64,000 bases of DNA from Portulaca oleracea (lineage: Eukaryota; Streptophyta; Magnoliopsida; Caryophyllales; Portulacaceae), in NCBI GenBank assembly GCA_029582165.1, contig CM055870.1, forward strand, positions 3,187,332-3,251,331, written 5' to 3'. Positions 51,341-63,838 of this stretch are shown piece after piece. How positions within the stretch are numbered: the first letter of the stretch is position 1; each line of letters starts with the position of its first letter. The notes under the pieces are model-generated. The model was not told the DNA's origin. It was given only the letters and a program-made list of their open reading frames with translations, and searched no databases. The translations under genes were made by a program, and so were the position numbers.

Positions 51341-53760
51341 GTGGTTTCATTTACTCGGAACACCCTTGTTTGATAATGCATTTTACGAGCTAGAAGCTCA
51401 ATGCTACTGATTTATTCCTCTTTGTAGTTTGTTGTACAATTTTGACAGATGTTTATTTGTTAGAATTCATTTTGCTATCACTGGGGCTGTTTTTCGGTCT
51501 GATGATTTTTTGCCAGAGCAAGGTTTGTGTGTGAAGCTGAATGAGTAAGAAGTGAGACTTTGTGATGTTAGTTTCGTCGATTGTCCAGCCTAACCCAGCC
51601 TGCTCAAGCACATAGAATGTCGCTATTCCAGACTCCGCCAGCTACAAAGATCCAAGCATTGCTAAGGTCTCCGACTTGCTTTGTTTGTCATTAACAGAGT
51701 CCTGTTCTTAAACACATCATGAATTTCATTCTCATTACTTAGAATTTCACACAGTTCTCCATTCATATAGAAATTCTTCTATCTTTTCAAAAAAAAAAAT
51801 AAAAAATTGAACACAATATAACACGTGATGAATTACTCAGGCTTCCTATTTTTGTCATGAATTTTGTGTGCATTAATTATTATTAGTTTCATCATAAATG
51901 TGCATCAATTGGCCTAGCAGACACTCTTTGAATGGAAAATTCTTTCTAGAGATAGTAGAATCATATTCACATCATATTATAACATAAAGCTATGGGGTCA
52001 CCCAAATTATACCATGCTATGCTGATTGCTGAGTGCTGACACCATTCAAACACATAATAACACTAGTCTATATTTCACAGAAAATGCTGATTCTGCAGTA
52101 TTATAATATGGCCTAATAGTTAATGCCAAGTTTAGCTAGCTATCTTTACTCTAAAAAGATAGTCTGAATTCCATGAGAGATTGAAGATATCCATTAAATT
52201 GCCAAAGCTATAATGTTTAGACTTTAATTATTCTGTCAACCAACACTACTTAGCCTTGTAAGCCTATGGCTATAAAAGCCTTTTGGCCAAGTTTCTTTTA
52301 ACCTTGTTTATTCGTTATATATTATAATTCTACCAAAAATCCCTTGGAATGGAAGGTTAATTGATAGAGGTCTAGGTCAGAAGAGTACCTTTCTTAATTC
52401 TTTATGTTGTGAAGATTAAAAATTTAATGAAAAATTTAATGAAACTATGTAAGTGAAGCTTTCATAGAGGTCTAGCTAGATCAAAATAGTGCACATTGTA
52501 ATAGAATCTAATTACAAGAATATTCTCTTATATTGTGTCTTTCATTAATACATATTTCGTCCATTATATTAACATTGTTGGTTTTGAATTATAGCATACT
52601 TTTATTGATCTATATATTCATGATTTATTAGTGAACATTTTATATTATATACCCCAAAAGAACCTATGTAATAAAATACTATCTTCATTCTCTTTAGTTG
52701 ATCTTTTAATTAACTTTATATTTTATATCATGTGTAACAATGGAGATCTTTTTTATTTTACTCATAACACTAATTGAATAAACATCAAATTTTAATTTTG
52801 GTTAAAGATATTTAAGTAATTATCCTTACAACTTCTCTATACAATTTGACAACATTAATTTTTTTCCCTACTGTTCCAAAGGTCACTTAAAAGAGAAACA
52901 TAAGCTATATTATACCAGCAATGAATATCGACAGTGGTGCTCAATCAGTGTGTGGCATACTTGCATATCTATTTTAATATATGAACAAATTCCATAAGTA
53001 GGTGACAGTTCTTCAGTTTCTTTGAAAAAGTAGATCATAAAGAAAGTGGTAATTGTAAAAATATTTCTCAAACCCAATATTAATTCCTTTATGCATAATT
53101 ATATTATTACTATAATGTGTGTTAGTGCGTGTGTTTTTTTTTTTATATGAATTATTGCGGTCAAATTACTCTAGTAACATCAATTTGAAAATATCATAGC
53201 TCAAATAAATAGCCAATAATTACTTTTAAAACAATGATGTAAGATTAGACAAATTTAGATAAAAGTTAAACTATTAAAGATTAAAGATATGAATAAATTA
53301 ATTAAAATTAAAATTAAAATGGATAGCTAGGCACAAGTTATAAGATTGGTACCGACATCTGAATCTGTAAAAGTTCAATTTTACTCTGATGAGGTAAGGT
53401 TTCTTTTTATACTACGTAACATTGTATTCTTACTTTTTCATGTCGGAAGCATGCAGGAAGATCAATCTACAAATTAACAGTACAATTCATGCCAAATGGA
53501 TGCAAGCCCTTGTTGGACACCCCAAAAAAATATTCCATGGGAAAGATGGAATTATTTTTGTTGATAAGATGGAATTATTTAAGGTTTTGAGGGAGAATAG
53601 GCCTATAGAAACGGGAAAATACAGATATTTTAGTGGCCAAAATAAATTTTCCTGAAAAAAAAAAAAGAACACACTTTGGATTTTGGAATATTTCATGTGT
53701 GTCCACTATCATTAAAAAAAAAGGATACAATTGGACATTTTAATTTCATGCCATTTGATC
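51341..53760. other. Intergenic DNA between PIG-M and the first thioredoxin, no gene seen
   Basis: After a T/G-rich 3' UTR-like stretch to about 51,560, the DNA is AT-rich with scattered poly-A/T runs. I see no terminal repeats, no RNA gene and no convincing frame. The open frame at 53422-53655 lacks domain content. Confidence 0.4.
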
Positions 53761-53778
53761 TGCACTACCTTTTACCAA

Positions 53779-53791
53779 CTATAAGAACCCC
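53779..53791 (+). promoter_or_regulatory. TATA-like box of the first thioredoxin gene
   Basis: AACTATAAGAACCCCTCT lies about 110 bp before the ATG. The second thioredoxin has the matching AACTATAAATACCCCTCT near 61347. Conservation of this short core in otherwise different upstream DNA supports it as the core promoter of both genes. Confidence 0.5.
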
Positions 53792-53887
53792 TCTTCTCCC
53801 AACATCCTCTCCAACCCAAACTCCAAAACAAAGAGTTCATAAGCAAAATCCATTTTATATTATCCAATCAATACCTAGAAAAAAAAA

Positions 53888-54838
53888 ATGTGGGGAAACA
53901 GTATGTTTGGAATGGAAGAGAGCAGATCATCTTTCAATACCCCTTCAACAGTTTTTCCTTCACATAATTACAAGTACTCATATGTTTCTCCAAACAACTG
54001 GAGTAGATGGGCCCCTACTTATCACCCTACCGGAAACAACCTCTGCGCCTTCCCGGAAAACAGACAACCACCACCTCCTCCTCCAGCTGCCGCCACAGCC
54101 GCCCACCGGGTCGTTGCCTACAACTCTTCAGCTAGTTGGAGAGCGTACTTCCAAGCCACCAAGGCCAACAACAAATTGGTATGTTTTTCTACTTCAACTC
54201 CAAATCTTTTAGGAATGTCAGTTGTCGGATAACCTAACTAAAAATTAGAATCGCCCCATTTCACAATATATATCATTCGTCACTTAGACTATTAAAATCT
54301 GAAAATAAATAATGTTATATTTGGTGCAAGTAATGTTACTAGATACTGTGAAGAATATTTAAGTTACAAATATTATAGAGAATAACGGGAAGCGTAACTC
54401 AACATGAATAACATGTAGGTTACATTCGAGTTCGATCATATTAATAATTAACTTGGTTGAATATATATGTTGAAGATTGTTGTGGAGTTCACGGCTGCAT
54501 GGTGTGGACCTTGCCGTAAAATGGAACCAGTCATCGATGGATTTGCTGCCAAGTATCGTAACGTTGAGTTCGCAAAGATTGACGTGGATAAGTTATTGGT
54601 AAGTATAGATAATTACTCTTAATTAAATTTGTTTTTCTTAATGATTAATATGGTTTAAGTATTGTGATTATAGAGATGGACTGAAATTGAATGTATGAAA
54701 TTACAGGATGTATCATGCGAGTATGGAGTACAAACAATGCCGACATTTTTGCTGATGAAGAACGGCAAAGTGGTTGACAAGGTTACTGGTACAAGGAACG
54801 AAGAGTTGCAAAGGAAGATTGAATTTTATAGCAGTTAA
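53888..54838 (+). CDS. h-type thioredoxin with long N-terminal extension (WCGPC)
   Basis: Exons 53888-54178, 54476-54598 and 54707-54838 join in frame to 181 aa. Residues 1-70 form a Ser/Asn/Pro-rich extension with a run of six prolines. Then comes HRVVAYNSSASWRAYFQATK, the core strand VVEFTAAWCGPCRKMEP with the redox active site [15 protein letters not shown], and [19 protein letters not shown] with the cis-Pro loop. Known: h-type thioredoxins are reduced by NADPH thioredoxin reductase in cytosol and mitochondria and reduce target disulfides. Subgroup II members carry N-terminal extensions. The extension has no MG start, so N-myristoylation is unlikely. It differs from a paralogue 6.6 kb downstream mainly in the extension. 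The intron positions resemble those of other plant thioredoxin h genes. Confidence 0.9.
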
Positions 54839-57800
54839 ATTAAACTAGTATATATACGTTAATAATTGATATTTGTTTTGGTATTTAATTTCTGTGAGAG
54901 ATTTTGCTTGCTGCTTCGTGTTTTATGGAAGTTAAACTTGGATTGTTTTTTTCTTTTTTCTCCAAATTAAATACATTGTAAGCAAAAATTGAAGCTCGAT
55001 TGTAACAAATGTATCGTTCAGTGTGAAGCTAATTAACAGTTTGGTTGATATTGGGACTCAATGTATCTTCCAACAAGTTATTACCTTCCAAGGATGTCCT
55101 TCATCATATATAGTAACGACACAAGTGATCCTATTGTATATTCCATAAGTAATTTCACACAAAATAGAACAATGCATGTATATGTTGAGAATTCAGGGAT
55201 AAAGTGTTTTAAATTTTTACTAATAAGAAACTCAAAGACACTGCTCTTTTGTGTGTAGAATAATTTTATCTCACCCTACTAGATTTTATTCAAATTATCC
55301 TCACTTTATTCCACCTACTTTATTCAGTTTATCTCACCAACCCACCAATCTAATGTAAAAAAAAATGACCTAAGTTAAGTTGCACATAAAATGAAAAGCA
55401 AAAAGTACTCTGTTATTCAATGACATGATCTTATATTGAAAGAGCATCAACAATAAGGTCTTCCCTTTTTGCTTACATTTCAACAATGAACAATAAGGGT
55501 TTCTTTTTATGCTTATATACTTCTTAGAGTATAAAATTATCTTTATCCATTCAATCATCAAGTTTAAGTTTTGGTTGAGATAATTTCACATTGTACTAGA
55601 GTCAGACTGAACAAGAGGTATCGGGTTTGAATCTCAACATCCACCATGTTTATTTGTATAAGGTGAATGGAGACTTTGCAGCATCCACGCTTCAAGTCCA
55701 AATGGTATTGAGAATTAATATACAAACTTTTGATCAAGATGATATCAAAGAAAAGGTTGTATATCAGTCCACATAGTAGAAATGCTAATATGATAATAAA
55801 GATTGCTCGATCAGGTCTAAAATTGTTGTGTATAACCACCTGTAGTTTAAATTAAAGTGTCAATGAAAATCTTATTCTTTTTTGTTATATTTGTATTCCT
55901 TTTTATAATCTTTCTCTATTTCTTATTGACTTTTACTTCAAACCAATGACATTACACTATATAGTAAAGTTCACCATTCTTGGATCTAGCTTAATAATCT
56001 CTATTGCTATATCAGTATTCCAACAAAAGAGCAACCATTTAACGTAAATTTGACTCTCTACATATAACATATACATTTCTACCCAAAAAAAGGGGGAGGG
56101 GGGAACATGAACTTGCACCAAAAACTCAAGATGTCCATTGAATTTTTAATCCGTTTACTAAAGCTTTACTTTATTCTAATACCAACCTTTTTTTTTAGCT
56201 TTGTAGTGCTACTTGTTACAAAGTACAAGTGATCTTTGACGAAATATTCTTTAATTTGAAGGCCCATTTTATTCGATAAAATCATACAAACCTACATTGA
56301 ACTCATCTTCTATAAATGATGTATTATTTATCAAATGCACATGAAATAATAATTTTTGTTGTATCCCACTACTGTTTGTATACTAATATTAGTGCCATCA
56401 AAAGAAATAAAGATGGTTTATCATATATTTAGAATGGTCAAACTTTTAAATGTTAGTGACCATTAATTATAAATAAACAGACAATAATTCCTTAAAATAA
56501 ATATGAAAGGGGTAATGGGAATATAATTACGTTTTCTTTAATTGTCAAAGATATAAAATCGAATATATAGTTAACACTACTTGATCCCTATTGATTTGTC
56601 TAGTATTCGATCATTTTATGACCGTTTGGGTATGAGGTTTAAAAGGATGGATGAAATTGCATCGGAAGGGTGCAAGTAAAAAAAAAAAGCTTAAAAAGAT
56701 TTTTGCAAAGCAAATTGAAAAGCAATATTCTGTCCTGCCCTTGTTCTGCTATCCTAATTACCACTGCTTGTTACTTTATTACTGTGTTAATTATCAACTT
56801 TAGATGACACAATTGACATAAATCTATAAGTATCTGGTTTGGTTCATTGTAACTTTTGGAAAAGTTGTCTTTCTTTATACTGTACGATGTGATACCACAA
56901 TTTATTATACTACCCAATATTATTTTACATTTCACCATATTTTACCACAATTATTATCGATATATCTTCTTACTTTTCTCTCTCCTCACTTTTCTCCTCT
57001 ACTTTTCGCATTCTCTTTCCTCATCTACCACATCAACCACACTTTCCACAAATTTTACCATACCTTTCCATACTTTATCGGATTTTTCACAATTTTATCA
57101 CACCGCTCCATTTTCAATTAACTGGCAGCTTGATTTCAAGCAAGTTGAATTTAGTTTCGTACTAGTCACTGATCATGAAATAAAATGAATCTCATGTTAC
57201 AGTTTGACTACATTAATCTAATTGCAGAACTAGGGTTATATATTTGGAAATATCATTTTTTTACTTTCAATATATAACTATATATAAAAATATTTTTTTG
57301 CATAATTTTATGGAAACATATATACTGTATACATATAATTTTATGAGCATAATCCTAAAATTAACAAATGTACATACATATTCATAAAATGAATATTATA
57401 ACTTATAAATTTATAAGTGTAAGGCCTTGAATAAACTATAAATCTAAGTTGTGTATATATATAAATATGTTCAACATTAAATTTATGTATGTGTGATTAT
57501 AATATTATACGCATATGCTATAAAACTCATTCCGAAAATATGAAAGTATGATATTTCCAAGGTTTTTAGTTTGCAATCAAATTGAATTACGAAAATGATA
57601 TGACCCCCTTTAGGGCAAAACATTTTAAATGTCTGTCGACCCTATTAATTATTAAATCATATTATTACATATTAAATTGAAATAAAATGATATTAATGAA
57701 TTATATAATTATAATATCATATAATTGCATAAAATTATACTTTTATTCATTATTTTTTATATTTCAAAAAGATATTTAAAAATATATCCAAAAGATGGGA

Positions 57801-59665
57801 CATTAACGTACCACCGCCCATTGAATAATTGATCATATTAAGAATTGAGAAATATACACGAGGGCAGCTAACAGAGAGATTACTGTGCGCTGTGCTACTA
57901 ATATGGGAGAGTTATTCAAAGCCCGACAATAATCCGAACAAATTAAAGTTTAGATTTGTATGGCATGACAGAAAATGATTGAAGTGCTGAAGCATTAAAC
58001 TTAATTAAGATAAATTTCCATGCAATTCTTAAATACAAAAGCCACTCTAACTCGTTATTCCGTCAAAGGCTTAATACAACCAGATGCACTTAATTTAGAA
58101 TTCTAAATAGATGATCCCTCTGGTGATATTTAAGCACCTATTTTGTTCCATTAAATTATGCTAAACCTCACGAAAGATTCCTATATTCATTTTCTTAAGT
58201 TTGTGGGGGAAAAGACACAAAAATTGCCGAAACTTCTTACCAATATTTCTGTCGCCATGAATATGCCCTTTACTGAACATGCCCTTTATTTATTATTTGT
58301 GTTTTACTCGTGATTAATGTATATCCCCATGTAATCTTGTCTAATCTTTTTTATTGATCATGAGTATTTAATGATAGATTTGTAATTGATACATTTTATC
58401 TTTGGTCAAGATAAAATATTTATATTTATCTGTACTTTTTTTCTAGTTTACTTAGCTAGCTACTTAAATGTGCTTAGGAATAATTAATGGTATATTAGAA
58501 ATGTAAAAATCTAAACTTAAGCATGCAATCAAATTATCGAAGACATAAAGTCATTAAAAACTTTTTCTTAAAAAATCATTACACTATAACAAATGATAAT
58601 GTTAGGATTTCAAGTGGTTTTAGCAACTTAAGTAAATTAGTAATAACAAAAGTAAAAGATTGAACATATGATTTAATGAGAAAAAATTCAAATCCAGGAA
58701 CAGAAACTACGAAATAATACATCATCATAGGATTACAAGTTTACAACGCATTTGCAAAGATTCATTCAATCTCTTTTGCGGTTCAACGATAGAACTCTCA
58801 ACCCATAATCACCAACCTTGACAACCAAGGCTTTAAGCAATAGAAAACATAATATAGGAAATCCTAAGCGAAAACCTTGTCGCGCATTCGATCAAAGACT
58901 AAACGACACAATTGTTTCCAGCAACAAGGTATCAAGGTATATGTTTGTTTCAATGCAACATAACTTTCTGGAGTTTCTAGAGCTAGAATATGCATGTGCC
59001 AAGTTACACAACCCACCCATGATACTTAACATGTCGTGTTACACGACACTACCTACTAGTGCTAGCTGCTCCATAATCTACTTCTTCGATTCTTTGTCGC
59101 AACACCTTTTTACATGCCCTATTAGATTGTTCTTTTTGATCGAAATTCGATTCAACATCAATTTATGCCCATAAACCAACAGATAAAATACCCAATGAAC
59201 TATTATGTATATATACATCTAGGTACATTTACAAGCAGGGAATGGATGTTATTTATTTTCTTATAACTAACTACTAAACTAATTTTAGAACTCAGCCAAT
59301 AAGGCTTGATGACAAGAGTATGTTGAGTCTTTTTTTTTTTTTTTATTTGAAACCAGAGTATTTTGAGTCTTATCAAGCGTACATCTAACACATTATATTG
59401 ATCAGGAAATATAGAATAAATAACAATGCATTATATTGGACAAAAAAAAATGGTAATTCAGAAAAGCATTTTGCAGTCTACTTCAAATGAATAGTCAACT
59501 GTAAACGAATAATATAATTTACTTTGTTCTCTTGGGTATTCAAATTGTCAACGATTAAGACCCCTGCTTTAAGAAACCTACTTTCTCTATTTCTCTTGCC
59601 TTTTAAACCTCATTTATGGCCGTTGGTTCATCATTTGCCTAATTCCCTGATTAACTATCGAGTCA
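54839..59665. other. Intergenic DNA between the two thioredoxin genes
   Basis: Mostly AT-rich DNA. At about 56,857-57,110 there are ACCACA/CACATTT words and GTACGATGTGATACCACAA resembling the interior of the MITEs at 5003 and 10963, in opposite order, so probably another decayed member. No gene is visible. The open frames here are simple in composition. Confidence 0.35.
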
Positions 59666-60267
59666 ACCATTATCGGAATTTTTTCGGGTTTATTATTGTT
59701 CAATATTGTCAAAGTTTAGTGTATTAGAGTTTAAAAAAAAAGTTTAGTGTATTATTGTCCAATAACCCTAAAGTCCATTGTATTATCGTCCAAAAATAAT
59801 CCTATAGAAAATGATCAAACGATCCAACAAGGACCTCGTCGGCAATCATCTATGTATTGGACGTGATTATAAATAATAAATGCTATTGGGGAGATCTAAG
59901 GAGGGAGTCCACTTCAACGGAGGCTCATGGTATACAAGTTAAATGAGGTTTCATCTTAAAACCATTATCGGAATTTTTTCGGGTGTATTATTGTTCAATA
60001 TCATCAAAGTTTAGTGTATTAGAGTTTAAAAAAAAAATTTAGTGTATTATTGTCCAATAACCCTAAAGTCCATTGTATTATCGTCCAAAAATAATCCTAT
60101 AGAAAATGATCAAACGATCCAACAAGGACCTCGTCGGCAATCATCTATGTATTGGACGTGATTCTAAATAATAAATGCTATTGGGGAGATCTAAGGAGGG
60201 AGTCCACTTCAACTGACTTCAACTGAGGCTCATGGTATACAAGTTAAGTGAGGTTTCATCTTAAAAC
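59666..60267. repeat. Tandem duplication with 295-bp period
   Basis: Copy 1 at 59666-59960 and copy 2 at 59961-60267 both start ACCATTATCGGAATTTTTTC and end TTTCATCTTAAAACC. They differ by few bases plus a 10-bp duplication (ACTTCAACTG) in copy 2. The last ~85 bp of each copy are the left part of the TRIM LTR (GGGGAGATCTAAGGAGGGAG onward). The duplication therefore happened after the TRIM inserted, with one breakpoint inside its LTR. Confidence 0.8.
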
Positions 60268-60867
60268 CAATTGGTATTAGGAGGAGTAACTCATTTGACT
60301 TATATACCATGTTCTTTCTATTTATTTTTTCGATGTGAGACATTTTTACTTATGGATGAATCCCAACAATCTCTCCCTTCACACATGAGTCTCTCTCCCT
60401 TGATCGAAAGCCTCTTTTTTTACCAAGGTTTCAAGTCACCATCAGGAGCTCATCATAGCCGCACTTTACTCTACAGAGTCACACCCTACTCCACCTAAGT
60501 CTCATGCCACTACTCTGCCTCAAAAGTCCCAGCCGCACCTTACTCCACAGAGTCGCACCCTACTCCACCTGAGTCTCATGCCACCACTCTAAGCATTCAG
60601 GAGACCCAGCCGCGCACGCGCTGTGGTCTCTACTCCTATCCATGGTGATCTTCCTGCACCTTGCGGACGCCCAGCCGAACAAACCATCGGCTCTGATACC
60701 ACTTGTTGGGGAGATCTAAGGGGGGAGCCCACTTCAACTGAGGTCCATGGTACACAAGTTAAGTGAGATTTCATCTTAAAACCGATTGGGTGACGTATAT
60801 ACCATGTTTTTTCTCTTTGCTTTTTCGACGTGAAACATTTTTTTTTAGTTATGTGTGAATCCCAACA
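60180..60867 (-). mobile_element. TRIM element (terminal-repeat retrotransposon in miniature), minus orientation
   Basis: LTRs 60180-60368 and 60704-60867 (164-189 bp) share GGGGAGATCTAAGG at one end, CATCTTAAAACC in the middle and GAATCCCAACA at the other. Read on the minus strand each begins TGTTGGGATTC and ends TCTCCCCAA(C/T)A. Two bases inside the right LTR is GCTCTGATACCA (60690-60701), the exact complement of the initiator-tRNA-Met primer site. Next to the left LTR is TCTCTCCCTTCAC (60370-60382), a polypurine tract on the minus strand. The 335-bp interior has no coding capacity and contains an internal repeat of about 74 bp (ACAGAGTCACACCCTACTCC type). Flanks AATGC and AATAC suggest a 5-bp target duplication with one change. 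Confidence 0.8.
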
Positions 60868-61340
60868 AATACAACAATGAATTAGCGTACTAATGAATAT
60901 ATATGTTACAAAAAGCAATAGAACATGCAATGACCTAACATTAAGAATCTCGTACTAAGCATGAAGGTGATGTCTGAATAACCAGCTATTGACAACTGAC
61001 AAGATGAAGCCTATTCATAACTCATAATGCTCATGAGCTCACCTAGTATTTGTGCCGTTAATTCTAAAGCTCTACAATTTTTAAATTGCTACGAATAATT
61101 TCTATAAGGTAAAAATGCTTATATGGTCCAAGATAAAGCGTGTTGATGGGGATGGATGCCTTCTTGTGGCACCAAAAATTCAAACATTTTTTTTATATGT
61201 TTACAACTTCACATAGAGTTTCAGATTTTCATCAAAAGTCCTCGACTTATAAAACAAAAGATAATTATAAAGTTAGCAAGCTGGACACTAGCTTAAAACA
61301 TAGGCAACTTTTACCTCATGTCAAATTCTTCAACCCTTTA
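60868..61340. other. Upstream region of the second thioredoxin
   Basis: AT-rich and without repeats I recognise. It is the only sequence between the TRIM element and the promoter of the thioredoxin gene, so the element sits about 600 bp upstream of its start codon. Confidence 0.35.
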
Positions 61341-61346
61341 TCATCA

Positions 61347-61359
61347 ACTATAAATACCC
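61347..61359 (+). promoter_or_regulatory. TATA box of the second thioredoxin gene
   Basis: AACTATAAATACCCCTCT, about 125 bp before the ATG. It is the same core as in the first copy, here with the better TATAAATA match. Confidence 0.6.
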
Positions 61360-61477
61360 CTCTAGTTCATCCAACCATACTCATCAAAACAAGCCTAGTC
61401 CCAAACCCTAATCAAAGATATTAGAGTCACCCCGATTTTACGACAATCTTCGAAAATCATCTCAAAAAAAAGAGAAA

Positions 61478-62179
61478 ATGTGGGCTAACAGTATGATTAT
61501 AATGGAAGGCAATTCTAACTATTTTCAAACAAATAGTTATAACAAATTATCTACTCCTATGGTCCCAGCTCCTAAGGCCATTAATGGAGTTCATCGAGTT
61601 ATCGTCTTCCATTCTACATCGAGTTGGAGAAGTTATTTCCAAGCCTCTAAGGCCACCAACAAATTGGTAATAAGCTTATGTTTTTCCTCTGTTTTTTTCC
61701 CTCTAGTGGTCGTGTTTAAAAAGTTAATCGATTCAACTAAAAACCTAAAAATATTGGATAAAAATTGTCTTTTATCCTTGTTAAAACTTACAAAGATTTG
61801 GTTTAATGTGTTGAAGGTTGTGGTGGATTTTACGGCCTCATGGTGTGCTCCATGCCGAAAGATGGACCCTGCCATTGATGAATTTGCAGCCAAGTATACT
61901 GATGTCGAGTTTGCTAAGATCGATGTGGACAAATTATTTGTACGTATAATAAACCTTTTTTATGCTAATTTATAATCATGAAGTAGCCAATTTTGTTGAT
62001 TTTGATGAATAAATAGTCAAGTGATCTGATAAATGATGAATGTACAGGATGTATCATGCGAGTTTGGAGTACAAACAATGCCAACATTTTTGTTGATGAA
62101 GAATGCCAAAGTGGTTGACAAGGTTACGGGGACAAGAAAGGAAGAACTTCAAAGGAAGATTGACAAATGCAGAGTTTAA
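61478..62179 (+). CDS. h-type thioredoxin paralogue with variant active site WCAPC
   Basis: Exons 61478-61666, 61817-61939 and 62048-62179 join in frame to 147 aa. Exon 2 and 3 lengths (123 and 132 nt) equal those of the first copy exactly. Exon 1 is shorter (63 versus 97 codons): the proline run is missing but both ends are kept (MWANSM start, [20 protein letters not shown] end). The core reads [20 protein letters not shown], so the active site is WCAPC where its neighbour has WCGPC; the cis-Pro loop [10 protein letters not shown] is kept. A C-terminal KCRV adds an extra Cys. Known: the residues between the two cysteines tune redox potential, and plant thioredoxins mostly use WCGPC or WCPPC. 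Inferred: a tandem duplicate with altered redox properties. Intron 1 is open in frame, so an unspliced transcript would read on. Confidence 0.9.
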
Positions 62180-63490
62180 AGAAACATATATGATACATTC
62201 TTACACATTCTTTAAAATATAATTTCAAGATGATAATTCGAGGAGTCATTTATACATGTCAGACAACGGTGAAAGATTATAACATATCGGTTGAAAATTG
62301 GATTATACTTTCAAAAGTACCATATATGTTCATGTACTCCCGGAATGAATTTTACCAGCATATCATATAATTTTATGAGCACACTAACATACATTTATGA
62401 TCATATAATGTACTTATTTATAATTTGAGTTCATAATTTATTCATGATCATGCATTCAAAACTTCATAATTTTAAAATTTTTATCGATGAATATTTGTAG
62501 TTTGAGTTCGTCCTTTTCCTCAATATTTATGAGATATACACAGACACGTCTAACTATAAAATTAAGTTCAAGAATCTAAAATGAGATTTGGTGAACTATT
62601 GATCTCGTGTAAGTTTAATTCATACTATATATGAGGGAACATATATTATGGTACAGTGATAGTGTCCTTGATCTTGTCCAAATGTTTTCTTTACTCCCGT
62701 GGAAAGGGGAAAACGTACTTTTTCTTAACATTTCCATAAAGACCACCTATTTGTTTGTTTATCAGGACCCTAAGCCCCATTGTTGAAAGGATTGGCATCA
62801 AAACTGTACCGCACGTGGAGCTTCATCATATAAAATGACTATGGTAAATTTATAGTGAAAAATGCATTTTAGAAAGTACAACTTATGATATTTTTGAAGA
62901 TATGTCAATAAAAATATATATCCATAATCTGGATAGTTGAAAAAAAATTTATTTTTCCACCTTAGATTGTAATGAACTAAAGTACAATGTCTCGTTAAAC
63001 CTCATCTGGTTCTTTGCCAGGAAGTAGTAGTTAGCGAGCAATTTCTAAATCTTCAGGGCAATGTAGATACTGTGAGCTGATCTTTGAAATTTGAATTCGA
63101 TGAATTATATATACTTAATATTCTATTGAATTTGAATGAACTTTCAACTCATCGGAAAAATTCTAAAGTCATGAGACCTATAAGGAACCACTATAAACCC
63201 ATTTAAGTCATCCCTGAGATCGGTTCACCAGCACTTCAGTTATGGTAGCTACATTAAAATCATTTCAGTATAAAATCATATATATTAATATTTAATAATA
63301 AATGTGAATTTATTGCGATCAAGTAACCCAAAATATTGGTACATTCCAATCTAAAAATCATGTTCTTATTTTTAGGGAAATAAAGGAGTAACTTATAAGT
63401 TTGTGTTTAATATATTTTGAGATATTACAAGTTGAAAAGGAAGGGAAAATTACAACATATATTAGTTAAAAACGACTCTCTCATACATTC
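62180..63490. other. Downstream flank of the second thioredoxin
   Basis: AT-rich, no gene seen. At about 63040-63165 the words TGATCTTTGAAATTTGAATT and TTGAATGAACTTTCAACTCA match one arm of the foldback element at 63501-63838, a diverged partial copy. Confidence 0.35.
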
Positions 63491-63500
63491 GTAATATAGG

Positions 63501-63838
63501 GTTATTGGAATTAAATAATTCAACATCTGAGGCAATTTGGATACGATGTACTGACCTTTGGAATTTGGATTTGACAAACAATACTTAACATCCTATTAAA
63601 TTGAATGAACTTTCATGGATTTCAACTCGTCGGAAATGTGTTTTTCCTTTACTTTTTACCTTTTAAATAGTTTACATAGGCAATCACCTTTATCACTTTT
63701 CAAACGAGTTGAAATCGGTAAAAGTTCATTCAATCTAATAAAATATTAAGCATATTTCGTTGAGTCCAAATTCCAACGGCCAGTTCGTTATATTCAAATA
63801 GCCCCAAAGGTTGGATTATTTAATTCCAATAACCCCAC
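63501..63838. mobile_element. Foldback MITE with ~140-bp arms and AATATAGG target duplication
   Basis: The left arm (GTTATTGGAATTAAATAATT, TGACCTTTGGAATTTGG, AATTGAATGAACTTTCA, TTTCAACTCGTCGG) is found reverse-complemented in the right arm (ACGAGTTGAAATCGGTAAAA, TTCATTCAATCTAAT, CCAAATTCCAACGGCC, AATTCCAATAACCCC). AATATAGG stands on both sides (63493-63500 and 63839-63846), an 8-bp target duplication as for hAT elements; 9-bp MULE duplication with one mismatch is possible. No protein is encoded. Confidence 0.65.

Noticed and set aside
57300..57560. Repeated ATAT-rich words suggesting a matrix attachment region or origin
   Set aside because: Simple AT-richness is common in this window and no specific motif supports such a function.
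58818..59174. 118-codon plus-strand frame in the thioredoxin intergenic region
   Set aside because: No domain, no splice or promoter context, and mixed low-complexity composition; most likely chance.
61666..61816. Thioredoxin exon 1 and exon 2 read as one 165-codon protein through an open intron
   Set aside because: The intervening 150 bp begin with GTAATAAG and end with TTGAAG before the conserved core, match the intron position of the first copy, and would insert unrelated residues into the fold.
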